A stretch of DNA of 64,000 bases from Hofstenia miamia (GCA_004352715.1 SCFE01000014.1:2922850-2986849); one strand, 5' to 3'. Positions 1 through 9,604 are shown, counted from the stretch's first letter. Numbers and translations: made by a program. Notes: generated by a model from the sequence alone, not told the origin.

Positions 1-482
1 ATAACCCCATTAACACCTCTATGAAGAATAAAAAATGAAGGATTCATCAAGTAAATGCATTAAATGCAAAATTTAATATAGAGACCTTTACTATGAAAAT
101 TAATGGATTTGTCTAGATGCTTAATGAATGCTTTTTATATTTGAAATTCCATGGATCAGACTGCAACATTTCACTAAGCCAAGTTTGATTCTTTAATAAA
201 AGCATTTTAAACTGCAAATGATATCATGGTAACAGATGTCAATAAACACCAGTTCTGAACTTACTTAGATAATCAGAAATAAATTATAATGTATATATCA
301 AATTCATTAAAACATCATTCAACTTAATAACACAACTCTGCTTACATAAGCTTTCCATCTCAATGAAAGATTAACAAGTTTTCAGTGGAATCCAGCCAGC
401 ACGTAGTATCATCTCAAGAAGTTGCCTATTTTTTCATGTTGAATGCTTCATCTGACATGCAGTGGTCTTCTTAGTTTTGTAA
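1..482. other. AT-rich DNA without recognised feature
   Basis: No open frame of interest, repeat or RNA gene was seen in this stretch. Confidence 0.5.
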
Positions 483-760
483 TTTTTTAATGCCAATGTT
501 TTTTATTGTTTTAATTATTCAATGTTGTCATTTTGTAATGTTGTTTATTGTTATTGTCACAAATGACTCTTCCTAAGCCTAACCCAAAACCCTATTTTTT
601 CCTCATTTTATAAACCTAAGCCCTAACCCAAGTTAAAGTTAAATAAATTTAATAAATTAAATTTACAACATTAAAAAGAGATGCAATTAAAAAATTATGA
701 CATTAAGAAATGATGAAATTGAAAAATTACAACATTAAAAAGCAATGATATTAAAAAATA
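483..760. repeat. Imperfect fold-back repeat with ACAACATTAAAAA units
   Basis: The right half (about 663-760) holds three imperfect tandem units of about 32-36 bp, each starting ACAACATTAAAAA or a close variant. The left half (about 483-545) holds the same words in reverse complement (TTTTTAATG, AATGTTGT). The centre (about 574-632) has two CCTAAGCC(C)TAACCCAA-like stretches that loosely resemble degenerate TTAGGG telomeric repeats. A further pair of ACAACATTAAGAA words lies at about 1047-1100. It may be a fold-back MITE; no target duplication was identified. Confidence 0.45.
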
Positions 761-763
761 GCC

Positions 764-764
764 A

Positions 765-797
<33 letters not shown>
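764..797. repeat. (ATT)n microsatellite
   Basis: About eleven ATT units. It abuts the 3' end of the LINE fragment on its right, as expected for the trinucleotide tail of that LINE on the minus strand. Confidence 0.9.
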
Positions 798-918
798 CAT
801 GCTGGTATCCCTCTCAGCTCAGGGAACTCACCAGTACCCAGGGAGTCTGAGAGCTTTCCTCAGGACTCTAGCTGTTCCTAACAATGCTGCCTTCTGTGTA
901 TGCTCCTCCCCACTTTGT
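798..918 (-). pseudogene. LINE ORF 3'-terminal fragment with (ATA)n tail
   Basis: The minus strand encodes KWGG, then QKAALLGTARVLRKALRL, then PGYW and a stop, followed by a short 3' UTR and an (ATA)n tail. This is a 5'-truncated copy of the sequence at 57994-58293, where the reading frame is longer. The C-terminal words LLGTARVLRK are familiar from invertebrate non-LTR retrotransposon polyproteins. The copy is broken on its 5' side at about 918. It is a dead 3' fragment produced by incomplete reverse transcription. Confidence 0.75.
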
Positions 919-1220
919 AAATATGTGTAAATTTTGTATATAACCATCTTTATGAGATTGCTTGTATATAGCAGGTTGTTTGCAAATGATAACTAAATAT
1001 ACGCTATTGAAGATTATATTTAGTCAATACGCATTAGGAAACTACAACATTAAGAAGTTCAACATCAATGAACAGTAAAAATTTCTATGGGACAACATTA
1101 AGAATACTACAATGCAGGCTTTCCGTTTATTGTATTGCAATAATATTGTTGCCAAAAAACTTGGACAATAAATTATTGCAATATTGAAATTTTGAAAATA
1201 AATAATTGCAATTATTGACA
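919..1220. other. AT-rich DNA
   Basis: No gene seen. It contains ACAACATTAAGAA-type words near 1047 and 1083 that match the 483-760 repeat, and TTATTGCAATATTG words leading into the tandem array that follows. Confidence 0.4.
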
Positions 1221-1334
1221 ATTATTGTACAATATTTCAATTATTGTATAGTATTTGAATTATTGTACAATATTTCAATTATTGTATAATATTTGAATTA
1301 TTGTACAATATTTCAATTATTGTACAATATTTCA
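1221..1334. repeat. 19-bp tandem repeat, six units, TTGTACAA core
   Basis: Six consecutive 19-bp units. Units 1, 3, 5 and 6 read ATTATTGTACAATATTTCA; units 2 and 4 read ATTATTGTATARTATTTGA. The alternation gives a 38-bp higher-order period over the first four or five units. The core TTGTACAA is a palindrome. Confidence 0.9.
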
Positions 1335-1589
1335 ACTCATTGCATAACTAATATCTCAATTACTGTAGTAATAGTAGCATTGGCAGCCAGTAAAATTTCT
1401 TGTGTAAAATATTCGTGACCACAGAATTTGTACTAATTAGCATGAAAAATAAAATGAAATGCCAGCAAATCAGCATGATTGCTCAAACAATTGCTGAATG
1501 TTGAACGCAGATGGTGTTCATTTTTGCTAGACACAACGTGACAAAGCAAACTTACTCTCATGGATATTGAGACAGCAATGTATTTTATA

Positions 1590-1830
1590 CAGAAACCAGG
1601 TGGCCAATTCAATTCCGTTTTTAATTTTTCATTTTAATCATTAGGAAAGATTAAATGAAAAAAATACCATTTTTAATTTTCGCTTTTCAAATTTCACTTT
1701 GCCAATTTCCATTTTTAAAATTTTTCAAAAGAAAAACATACATTGAAAAATGAAAAGTGAAAAATGAAAATGAAAAATGAAACATTTCAATTCCGTTTTA
1801 TAATTTTCGTTTTGGTCGTTATCATTCTTA
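1590..1830. repeat. Direct repeat of CAATTCCGTTTT block with AAAAATGAAA runs
   Basis: A block reading CAATTCCGTTTTTAATTTTT followed by an ATCATTA-like end (about 1598-1642) recurs at about 1788-1822 as CAATTCCGTTTTATAATTTT with a GTCGTTA end. Between them are many GAAAAATGAAA / TTTCATTTTT words on both strands. It is probably a short non-autonomous repeat or simple-sequence expansion; no family was recognised. Confidence 0.4.
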
Positions 1831-1956
1831 TGTAATTGCTATGTTGTTGTTGTTGAATTACAATAATACAAAGAGTGGATGTTTACCTAATATGTTTTTC
1901 AATTTCTTTCAATTACATTTGCGGTTACTGCTTATTGATTAAACAATCAATGGGAT

Positions 1957-2197
1957 CAGTTGCGTACATAGGGGGGACATGGTAGAATGTCCCCCCGTCA
2001 GGTTTTCAAATTTGATTTTCACTAAATAAATTAACAAATTTTTCATAAAAAATTGAAAAATTTAAAATCTAGGATCGTGAAATGCATTTTTTAGGGTCTA
2101 TTTTCTCAATATTTTCAAAAAATTTTCGCGGGGCTTCGCCCCACATTGGGTAATGACGAAGATGTCCCCTCGTTAGTAAATCCTGCGTACGCCCCTG
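1957..2197. mobile_element. hAT-type MITE, copy A, with 8-bp target duplication
   Basis: A 241-bp non-autonomous element. The left end starts CAGTTGCGTACATAGG and the right end, read on the minus strand, starts CAGGGGCGTACGCAGG, a form typical of hAT terminal inverted repeats. It is flanked by AATGGGAT (1949-1956) and AATGTGAT (2198-2205), an 8-bp target duplication with one mismatch, the length known for hAT insertion. Inside is a GC hairpin, CGCGGGGCTTCGCCCC, near 2129-2144. A truncated reverse-oriented copy lies at 10835-10969. There is no coding capacity. Confidence 0.8.
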
Positions 2198-3489
2198 AAT
2201 GTGATAGCAAATCGTCTTTCAAGTGTTTACAGCAGCATTAGCGCATTGATAAGCTCGATTACACATTCTTTTGATTTCATTAGTTTTATTAATTGATCGT
2301 CTTTCACAGCTGTTTACAGCTGAATTTGTGCTAATTGAGCACTCGATTGCGAAATATTATATTTCATTGATAAGCTGTAAACACACCTTAACGTCGCTTT
2401 GCTTATTTAGTAGCCGCTTTCACTTATTTAAATCACTTTCACTTTAAGTGACCAATTCACTGTTTACATGTGAAAACTACATGTGATACATGTTGCATTA
2501 AATATATAATGTCATATTAATAACTAGTCATAACAATTTTACTCTAGTGTTTCTCTTAGGTCTAAGTTCTGATTGGATTTGAATCTAAAAAGAATTTTAG
2601 CCTAAAGTATGTTTAGAAATGTACAATAAAAAACTTTATTTTACTTATGTTGAAGGATAAAATTCATTTCATTTCAGCATCAGATGGCAAACCGACAAAA
2701 ATTCGTCAAAAATTAAAATTGATTATGTTTTTAAAAGAAATATCTGTAAAACAAACTAGGACTAATATTACAAGAAAATCCTTAATAATGAAAACATGTG
2801 AAATGCCAGAGATTTAATTATAAAAAAGCTTACCAAGAAGTTTAAATTTTTTCAGCATAGTTCTCATTATTTCAACAATGTGAAATTCCATTATGCCAGC
2901 TGTATATTCATGTGTACAAACTTGCACTTTTTCACAGACAAAGTGAACATTAATTAATTTTTTATCTATATCCCATTGTTCAAATGTCAAATGTATCCAA
3001 TTGTATCATCACTGTTTGAAAATAGCATTAAACAATTATTAAATTGAAAAATGATTATGGTTATTAAAGTAACTACACCATACATAGCTTGAAGTTAAAA
3101 TAAACAAAGTTTATAAATTGAAACAACATCGTATAAAAAACATGTAACTGAGTACCCAAATGAAATTCTCAATGCTGATCTAGAAGAATTTCCCATGAAC
3201 ATTATGATTTTGCGCTTAACTTATCAACAATTTTACTAAATATACAAAATTTATAACATTAGAATGTACAACTTCTCAAAATGTCATTGACAGAAATTAT
3301 GAGAGTGGGTCCTTAAATACTTACTGTTTTACTGTTTTGTTTGGGTTCTTTCATAAGCTTGAAATTTTAGTTGAATTTGACTTGTGGCAGAATGTAAACT
3401 GTAAAACATACTGTTATTATATAATTGTGCATATCCATGAGTATTAAGGAAAAGCAGCAGCCTCCTTCCTTCTAAATTTATTACTGATA
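2175..3489. repeat. Large duplicated segment, copy 1
   Basis: This 1315-bp segment is repeated almost letter for letter at 3491-4845, separated by one N. The repeat starts inside the right end of the MITE and ends at TTACTGATA. Copy 2 carries a 40-bp insertion near 3785-3825, itself a partial copy of the preceding CACTTTAAGTGACCAATTCA. No gene was recognised in the segment. Near identity, direct order and a single N at the junction suggest two overlapping or allelic contigs joined without merging. Confidence 0.9.
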
Positions 3490-3490
3490 N
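3490..3490. other. Single-base assembly gap (N)
   Basis: A single N joins the end of duplicated copy 1 to the start of copy 2. It marks a scaffold join; the junction should not be trusted as genomic. Confidence 0.95.
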
Positions 3491-4845
3491 AGTAAATCCT
3501 GCGTACGCCCCTGAATGTGATAGCAAATCGTCTTTCAAGTGTTTACAGCAGCATTAGCGCATTGATAAGCTCGATTACACATTCTTTTGATTTCATTAGT
3601 TTTATTAATTGATCGTCTTTCACAGCTGTTTACAGCTGAATTTGTGCTAATTGAGCACTCGATTGCGAAATATTATATTTCATTGATAAGCTGTAAACAC
3701 ACCTTAACGTCGCTTTGCTTATTTAGTAGCCGCTTTCACTTATTTAAATCACTTTCACTTTAAGTGACCAATTCACTGTTTATTTAAAAAACCTTCACTT
3801 TAAGCTTTAAGTGACCAATTCACATGTGAAAACTACATGTGATACATGTTGCATTAAATATATAATGTCATATTAATAACTAGTCATAACAATTTTACTC
3901 TAGTGTTTCTCTTAGGTCTAAGTTCTGATTGGATTTGAATCTAAAAAGAATTTTAGCCTAAAGTATGTTTAGAAATGTACAATAAAAAACTTTATTTTAC
4001 TTATGTTGAAGGATAAAATTCATTTCATTTCAGCATCAGATGGCAAACCGACAAAAATTCGTCAAAAATTAAAATTGATTATGTTTTTAAAAGAAATATC
4101 TGTAAAACAAACTAGGACTAATATTACAAGAAAATCCTTAATAATGAAAACATGTGAAATGCCAGAGATTTAATTATAAAAAAGCTTACCAAGAAGTTTA
4201 AATTTTTTCAGCATAGTTCTCATTATTTCAACAATGTGAAATTCCATTATGCCAGCTGTATATTCATGTGTACAAACTTGCACTTTTTCACAGACAAAGT
4301 GAACATTAATTAATTTTTTATCTATATCCCATTGTTCAAATGTCAAATGTATCCAATTGTATCATCACTGTTTGAAAATAGCATTAAACAATTATTAAAT
4401 TGAAAAATGATTATGGTTATTAAAGTAACTACACCATACATAGCTTGAAGTTAAAATAAACAAAGTTTATAAATTGAAACAACATCGTATAAAAAACATG
4501 TAACTGAGTACCCAAATGAAATTCTCAATGCTGATCTAGAAGAATTTCCCATGAACATTATGATTTTGCGCTTAACTTATCAACAATTTTACTAAATATA
4601 CAAAATTTATAACATTAGAATGTACAACTTCTCAAAATGTCATTGACAGAAATTATGAGAGTGGGTCCTTAAATACTTACTGTTTTACTGTTTTGTTTGG
4701 GTTCTTTCATAAGCTTGAAATTTTAGTTGAATTTGACTTGTGGCAGAATGTAAACTGTAAAACATACTGTTATTATATAATTGTGCATATCCATGAGTAT
4801 TAAGGAAAAGCAGCAGCCTCCTTCCTTCTAAATTTATTACTGATA
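3491..4845. repeat. Large duplicated segment, copy 2
   Basis: Second copy (1355 bp) of the 2175-3489 segment, including 23 bp of the MITE right end at 3491-3513 and an extra 40 bp near 3785-3825. It leads without a break into the upstream region of the receptor gene. No coding region was recognised. Confidence 0.9.
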
Positions 4846-5021
4846 ACTGATGTATATAAATGTATGTTAAAGTATTTTAAATCAAATATCATGACAGACC
4901 AAACATAAACATTGTTTAATAGAAAACTGATATTTTCCATTAGATTATCAATGTTTATTTTAAATTATGTTTACATTGATATTTTAATAAGAAAACGATA
5001 CGTGAACTTGTTCTCACAGCA
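4846..5021 (+). promoter_or_regulatory. Upstream region of receptor gene with possible splice acceptor
   Basis: AT-rich region before the receptor start codon. The pyrimidine-rich TTGTTCTCACAG ends at 5019, two bases before ATG at 5022, and looks like a 3' splice site. It could receive an upstream non-coding exon or, in an animal that uses them, a trans-spliced leader. No clear TATA box can be separated from the general AT-richness. Confidence 0.3.
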
Positions 5022-6019
5022 ATGAGTCTAGTATTTTTAGGAAACTGTACACAAAATCTCAGTGAAGGACACCCAACCTATCTTGTTTCAGGAAGTATTT
5101 TATCATGGTACATATTCTCATGCTCTTCATTAATTTTTTGTCCAGTGTCATTGCTATTATATTTCTTTGGAATAACCTCCAAGAAATTTGCTCAGAAAGA
5201 CTACATAATGATTTCCATTTTTTTATTAACTGCGTTGCATCTTTTTTCAGTTTTTTTATATCAATTGTAAAATTTTTTAACATTTACACAGAATTTGTTG
5301 TTGGAGTTATGGTCACAGTATCTCTTGGAATCTTCCAATCAATGTGCTTATCAAGTATCAATTTGATTAATCAAAATAGAATATACGCAATTTCAAATCA
5401 CGTTTCTGATCGTAGAAAGTTGCTTGCAAAAAGAAATTTATGGTGGTTTGCAATATCACCTATTTTTTGGTTCATATTGACAATCGGCAACTGCGCCTCT
5501 ATTGCAACAATAGTTGCTGCTGCAGTGGAATGCGATTATATTTTGGAGAAGAAGAAGCGATTTATTAATGAAATGCTTCTAACACGGTTAAGCGTAGTTG
5601 GGTTCATATTTGATTTACTTTTTATCATAACAATTTCAGTAACCTATTACAGAATTGGTTTAGCGTTTCGTAACAATCTACAATCAGCTAAATTGAATTC
5701 AGTGATTCAAGTGTCTGATGAGATTAATTTTGCAAAAAAATACACAAAACGAAAATTGATTTCATTTTTTATATTTTGGCTTTTATCTTGTTTAGCTATT
5801 TTTCTTCAAATGTGTTCCAACTTAATGAGTATGATTCTGGATCCAATTGGATTTTACAAATATTCTTTTCAAATATTTCTTCTAGAAATTGCTAGCTACA
5901 ATCTTAGCTGCTTTTATATTACAGTGCTTCCTTTCTGGATTTATTTTTCAAGTCCCTATATACGAGAAACTTACAAAAATGCTATATTCAGGATTAAGCA
6001 TTTTCTTTGTGGCTATTAA
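5022..6019 (+). CDS. Divergent seven-transmembrane receptor (class A GPCR-like), one apparent frameshift
   Basis: Two overlapping frames together give a single-exon receptor of about 330 residues. The first frame (5022-5270) has a short extracellular N-terminus with two N-glycosylation sites (NCT, NLS), TM1 (about residues 24-47) and TM2 (57-80), then stops. The second frame, open to 6019, supplies TM3, NRI at the usual DRY position, a basic loop (DRRKLLAKR), TM4, a Cys-containing loop (VECDY), TM5, a basic loop (KKYTKRK), TM6 and TM7 ending LPFWIYFSSPYIRETY. One missing T in the T7 run at 5251-5257 would join them: the gene is either a recent pseudogene or affected by a sequence error. An ATG at 5105 gives a 304-residue frame by itself but lacks a sensible N-terminus. 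It would be a plasma-membrane receptor; the ligand is unknown. There are no DRY, NPxxY or TM3 Cys motifs, so subfamily is not assigned. Confidence 0.6.
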
Positions 6020-6121
6020 CATATGTTAATGTTATATTAAATAATATTTTCGTAAGTTTATCTAAGCACTGCTTCTCCATTACTCATGGTTGTTGTTATT
6101 TATATAATTTTTGGTGCTCTC

Positions 6122-6127
6122 AATAAA
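6122..6127 (+). terminator. Polyadenylation signal AATAAA
   Basis: AATAAA about 100 bases after the receptor stop codon, the first canonical hexamer downstream. Plausible 3' end of the receptor transcript; in such AT-rich DNA the hexamer also occurs by chance. Confidence 0.4.
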
Positions 6128-6649
6128 TTCTTATTCAATTCAAATATTTACAAATAGTCTTAGAGCTTTCTTTCCAACCCAAATTCCACTGAGATCCTAA
6201 TGGAAGTTGACATGAGGGCAAGGGCTATTATTGAGTCAATAGCAAAGCGACATAAGAAAATAATTTCCTAAAATTAAAATAGAATGTGAGGTTAGATACT
6301 TAAAATAAAAAAATTGACAAAATTTAACTATTTCAAGGTTCAAAATGTTTTTATAGATTTTGGGCATTATAGGTTTTATTCACCCATATATTTTTTTATC
6401 TCAAAATGAATAAAACGCAAACTGCTTAAAATCTATCGAATGCTTCCTTAGAAGAAAATCAGGACTACAATGCGCATTGCTTCGCCATGCAGAAAAATAT
6501 TTTTTATTCTATGCATTAGGATAGCACTCAAAATCCATTGAAGTACGCCATCGTGCATCACAAAAATATTTTAGAAAGAAATATTTCGTGTAATGAGACA
6601 AATTAAACGCTTTCTATATTATTATTGTCAGAGGTGCACAAAGTGGTGG
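6128..6649. other. AT-rich DNA without recognised feature
   Basis: Nothing recognised between the receptor gene and the dispersed repeat at 6650. Confidence 0.4.
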
Positions 6650-6930
6650 CAGTGTTGACAATTTAAATGAATCGTTTTAAACGGTTTTAAACGTCGTTTA
6701 AATCAGCAGTCAACTAAACAATTTCGTATAAACTTCGTTTATTTGACAGGCTTTATTTAAACTACAATGTAGTAAACAAGGAAAAGTAGCATATTGACAC
6801 TTTTAATCAATTTTTATATGATGAAAAATTTGAGAAAAAGCAAAATCTTATCATATGTTATGAAAATCTGAAGAAATGGAGATATTATTGTCTAGGCATA
6901 TGTTGCAAAACAAAGTCGGTAACTTTGTTG
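6650..6930. repeat. Dispersed repeat, copy 1 (CAGTGTTGAC end)
   Basis: It starts CAGTGTTGACAATTTAAATG, has the internal words TTTTAAACGGTTTTAAACG and TAGCATATTGACACTT, and runs to ATGTTGCAAAACAAAGTCGG. A second copy lies at 24061-24380 in the same orientation. The CAGTG start is compatible with a hAT-type terminus, but no other end was found. In both places a minus-strand LINE remnant follows, so it could instead be part of the 3' region of that LINE. Confidence 0.6.
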
Positions 6931-6949
6931 ACTTCACAGATAGACAGTG

Positions 6950-7844
6950 CCATTAAGCCTCAGCAAGACGTCATGTTGAGAAGAAACATTTTTGTTTTGC
7001 TAGGATGAAACTCAAAAGCATTCGATTGAGACCAGTCATAAAGTTTGTCAATGACGTTCTGAGCTGAATGAATGCATAGCTTATTCGATATCTTGAGGTC
7101 GTCAGCAAAAAGAAAGTAATGAGAGTCAGCGACACAATCGGCAATATCAGTGGTCCAAGAACACTACCTTGAGGCACTCCAGAAGTAACTCTGCCGAGAA
7201 CAGAGAGCTTGCCGTTCATACATGTGCATTGAGAACGACCGGTGAGGTAGCTGTTCAGAAGCTCTAGGAACGGTTTGTCAAAGCCAAATGCAGCCAGCTT
7301 TTTGATCAGCAAAGAATGAGGAACGATATCAAATGCTTTTTTAATATTAAAGTAGACGTTGAAGGATGGAAGATTAGCGTCGAAATCGGAAAAAATTAAA
7401 TTCAGATAGCTAATCAACTGGGTAACTGTCGACCGGCGAGACATAAAATCATGTTGTTGCTTGGAGATATAATCGCGGACTTACACAGAGTTGTAAATCA
7501 GCCGTTCTAAAACCAGTGAAAATTTTGGAAGAATACTAATGGGTCGATAATTAGAAATCATGGGTCTGGAACCAGATTTGTGAATTGGCGTTACATAGGA
7601 TGTTTTCCAGTTTTGCGGCCAGCAACGAGAATCAATGATCTTCTTGAAAAGGATTTGGACAGCTGTAGCAAGTTGGAAACCCTATTCATAATAGATGAAT
7701 GCGGGGATGTTATCACACCCGTGTGACATATTATCATCACATCCTGCTAATAACTGACCAATTGAATCAACTCGGGGTGTACATAAGGATCACAAGAAGT
7801 ACCTGGTTTATAGACGGAGCAGAAATAGTAATTGAACAAGTTAC
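6950..7844 (-). pseudogene. LINE ORF2 reverse transcriptase, 3' part (CR1/jockey-like)
   Basis: Minus-strand reverse transcriptase motifs, in order: PIHKSGSRPMISNYRPISIL, FMSRRSTVTQL, FNIKKAFDIVPHSLLIKKL, GVPQGSVLGPL, then in another frame YFLFADDLKIS with the catalytic FADD, and SNAFEFHPSKTKMFLLN. These are the fingers and palm motifs of CR1/jockey-group reverse transcriptases. Between GVPQGSVLGPL and FADD the usual LFxLxVND segment is deleted and the frame shifts; another stop lies near 7483. The piece ends near 6950 without thumb or poly(A), so it is 3'-truncated. It overlaps in content with 7846-8442 across a single N at 7845. Confidence 0.85.
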
Positions 7845-7845
7845 N
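7845..7845. other. Single-base assembly gap (N) inside the LINE
   Basis: A single N follows AATTGAACAAGTTAC and precedes sequence that restarts about 600 bp back in the same reverse transcriptase. It marks a scaffold join between two overlapping, diverged sequences. Confidence 0.95.
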
Positions 7846-8772
7846 TTGATACGTGTGCATTGAGAATGACCGGTGAGGTAGCTGTTCAGAAGCTCTAGGA
7901 ACGGTTTGTCAAAGCCAAATGCAGCCAGCTTTTTGATCAGCAGAGAATGAGGAACGGCATCAAATGCCTTTTTAATATCAAAGTAGACGTTGAGGGATGG
8001 AAGATTAGCGTCAAAATCGGAAAAAATTAATCAACTGGGTAACTGTAGACCGGCGAGACATAAAACCATGTTTTTGCTTGGAGCTATATTCACGGATTTT
8101 GGATAAACAGAGTTGTAAATCAGCCGTTCTAAAACCAGTGAAAGTTTCGGAACCAAATTTGTGAATTGCCGTTACATAGGATGTTTTCCAGTTTTGCGGC
8201 CAGCAACGAGAATCAATGACCTTCTTGAAAAGGATTTGGGAACCATATTCATGATAGATGAATGCGGGGATGTTATCACACCCATGTGACATATTATCAC
8301 ATCCCGTTAATAACTGACCGATTGAATCAACAGAAAGTGGGGATCTCATGAAGAAAAATGTGAGGCAACTCGGGGTGCACATATGTGTCACAGGAAGTAT
8401 CTGGTTTATAGACGGAGCAGAAATAGTAATTGAACAAGTTACAATGATCTTGAATAGAATTAGAGATCTCATTGTTCCATTTCATCACAGGTGGAAAGGA
8501 TTTATCAAACAAGAGTTTATTGAGAAATTTGAAACTTTCTTTGGGGATGCCATTGGCAATATTGGACAGACGGCATAACTTATCCGCATCAATTGAACAC
8601 AAGTGATGCGGCTAAGGACAAGAGCATCAAAAACATTCCAGAATTTGGAAAGTTTCCTCTCAGTAGTACTTTTGCAGTTAATTAAGTGCATGGTGTGTGA
8701 GGAATAATATACAGGGTGTGCCAAACACTTCTTACGCTTCAGGGGCAGAGAGCATTGAACCTGTGGAACCAC
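7846..8772 (-). pseudogene. LINE ORF2 linker and start of reverse transcriptase (second, diverged copy)
   Basis: The minus strand continues from the endonuclease. KRKKCLAHPVYYSSHTMHL is followed by a linker typical of LINE ORF2 (SNIANGIPKESFKFLNKLLF, SIQDHCNLFNYYFCSVYKP) and the reverse transcriptase N-terminus (DNIPAFIYHEYGS, CWPQNWKTSYVTAIHKFGS). At least three frameshifts (near 8760, 8590 and 8340-8470) interrupt it, and the NYRPISILP segment present in the other copy is deleted here. The part at 7846-8442 duplicates 7215-7844 with scattered substitutions and indels, more than the near-identical duplication at 2175-4845. It is non-functional. Confidence 0.8.
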
Positions 8773-9601
8773 TGAGAAATAAAATCGGGTCCTGGATAAG
8801 TAGAGAAAACATAATGATACAGATAACCAAGATAAAGTTTAAAAGTTTTCTCATCAAAACGATTACGAGAGAAAGAAGGAACACAATCTGTAGTAACAAA
8901 GTAACAATACTATCAGTACCAGAAGCTAACAAGAATTGGATGGAAAAATGATCTGATAATCCAATTGGCGAGACCCAGCAATCAATTGGTCGCTGGGAGA
9001 ATACAAGGTCGAGAGTGTTTCCTCGCACATGTGTAGGCTCATCTAAACATTGCAGGAGATTAAGATCGAAGAAACATTCGTTCAGAGGAGTGTCTACGCT
9101 GAGAATGCTAGTTGACCAGTTGCGCCCAGGACAGTTGAAGTCACCGAGAATTATGATATTTTGTTCATTAGAAGCAATGCGACGAAGTCCTTTGAATGCA
9201 CTGACACAATAACAAATGTGAGTAACCAGAGAAGCTTCAGGGATGTGGTAGTGAGAGATGACAGGAGGATTGTAGACAACGATAAGTAACAGTGAGCCAG
9301 CAGTCGGGTGGTCCACAACACAAGCTACAGTGAAATTTTGTTCTGGGTTTGAAATATCGTGAAGCTGTAGATTGAGACTGCTGTTGTATGCAAAAAGGAG
9401 GCCACCATACTTTCCAAGGTCCCGGTCAGCTCGAGAAATGACGGAGAACAGGGATGAGGGAAATATATCAGAGGAAGAAATAGAATCATCTAACCAAGTT
9501 TCAGTTAGCATTACAATACCAATATAGTTCAGTGACAACTGCTTCGAAATGAACTTCAAAGATTGAATGTTCAGAAAAAGGAAATTCAGGTTGTCTGATA
9601 G
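8732..9601 (-). pseudogene. LINE ORF2 apurinic-like (EEP) endonuclease domain
   Basis: A long minus-strand frame carries the endonuclease/exonuclease/phosphatase fold that nicks target DNA in APE-type LINEs. Motifs in order: LNFLFLNIQSLKFISKQL, VMLTETWLDDSI (catalytic E), KYGGLLFAYNS, VVYNPPV, IIILGDFNCPGRNW (GDFN), GNTLDLVFSQ and PIGLSDHFSIQF (SDH). All the usual catalytic positions appear kept. The frame has no ATG before the first catalytic motif; upstream it continues in frame through one TGA into ORF1. It breaks near 8760 into the linker by frameshift. Confidence 0.9.
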
Positions 9602-9604
9602 TCA
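9599..9604 (-). promoter_or_regulatory. In-frame UGA-CUA between ORF1 and ORF2 (candidate stop readthrough)
   Basis: On the minus strand ORF1 ends ...QVQIPQS, TGA (9604-9602), then CTA and LSDNLNFLFLNIQSL of ORF2 in the same frame. UGA followed by CUA is the best-known leaky stop context in animals. ORF2 has no initiator ATG of its own before the endonuclease motif. Together this suggests ORF2 was made as a readthrough extension of ORF1. The stop could also simply be a decay mutation in a single fused ORF. Confidence 0.5.

Noticed and set aside
560-640. True telomeric array
   Set aside because: Only a few degenerate CCTAA/AACCC words, not a tandem array.
745-930. Plus-strand frame with an isoleucine run
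   Set aside because: It is the antisense shadow of the minus-strand LINE tail plus an (ATT)n array.
5267-5291. A 25-base GT...AG intron that might join the two receptor frames
   Set aside because: Removing 25 bases gives the wrong frame downstream, and the length is below known intron minima for most animals.
5105-6019. Receptor starting at ATG 5105 as the true gene
   Set aside because: Its first 45 residues come from another reading of the T-rich TM1-TM2 region; the upstream frame gives glycosylation sites and better helices, so a frameshift is the simpler explanation, though not proven.
8712-8725. TACAGGGTGTGCC, resembling a mariner terminus
   Set aside because: It lies inside LINE ORF2 coding sequence on the minus strand (LAHPVYYSS) with no matching second end.
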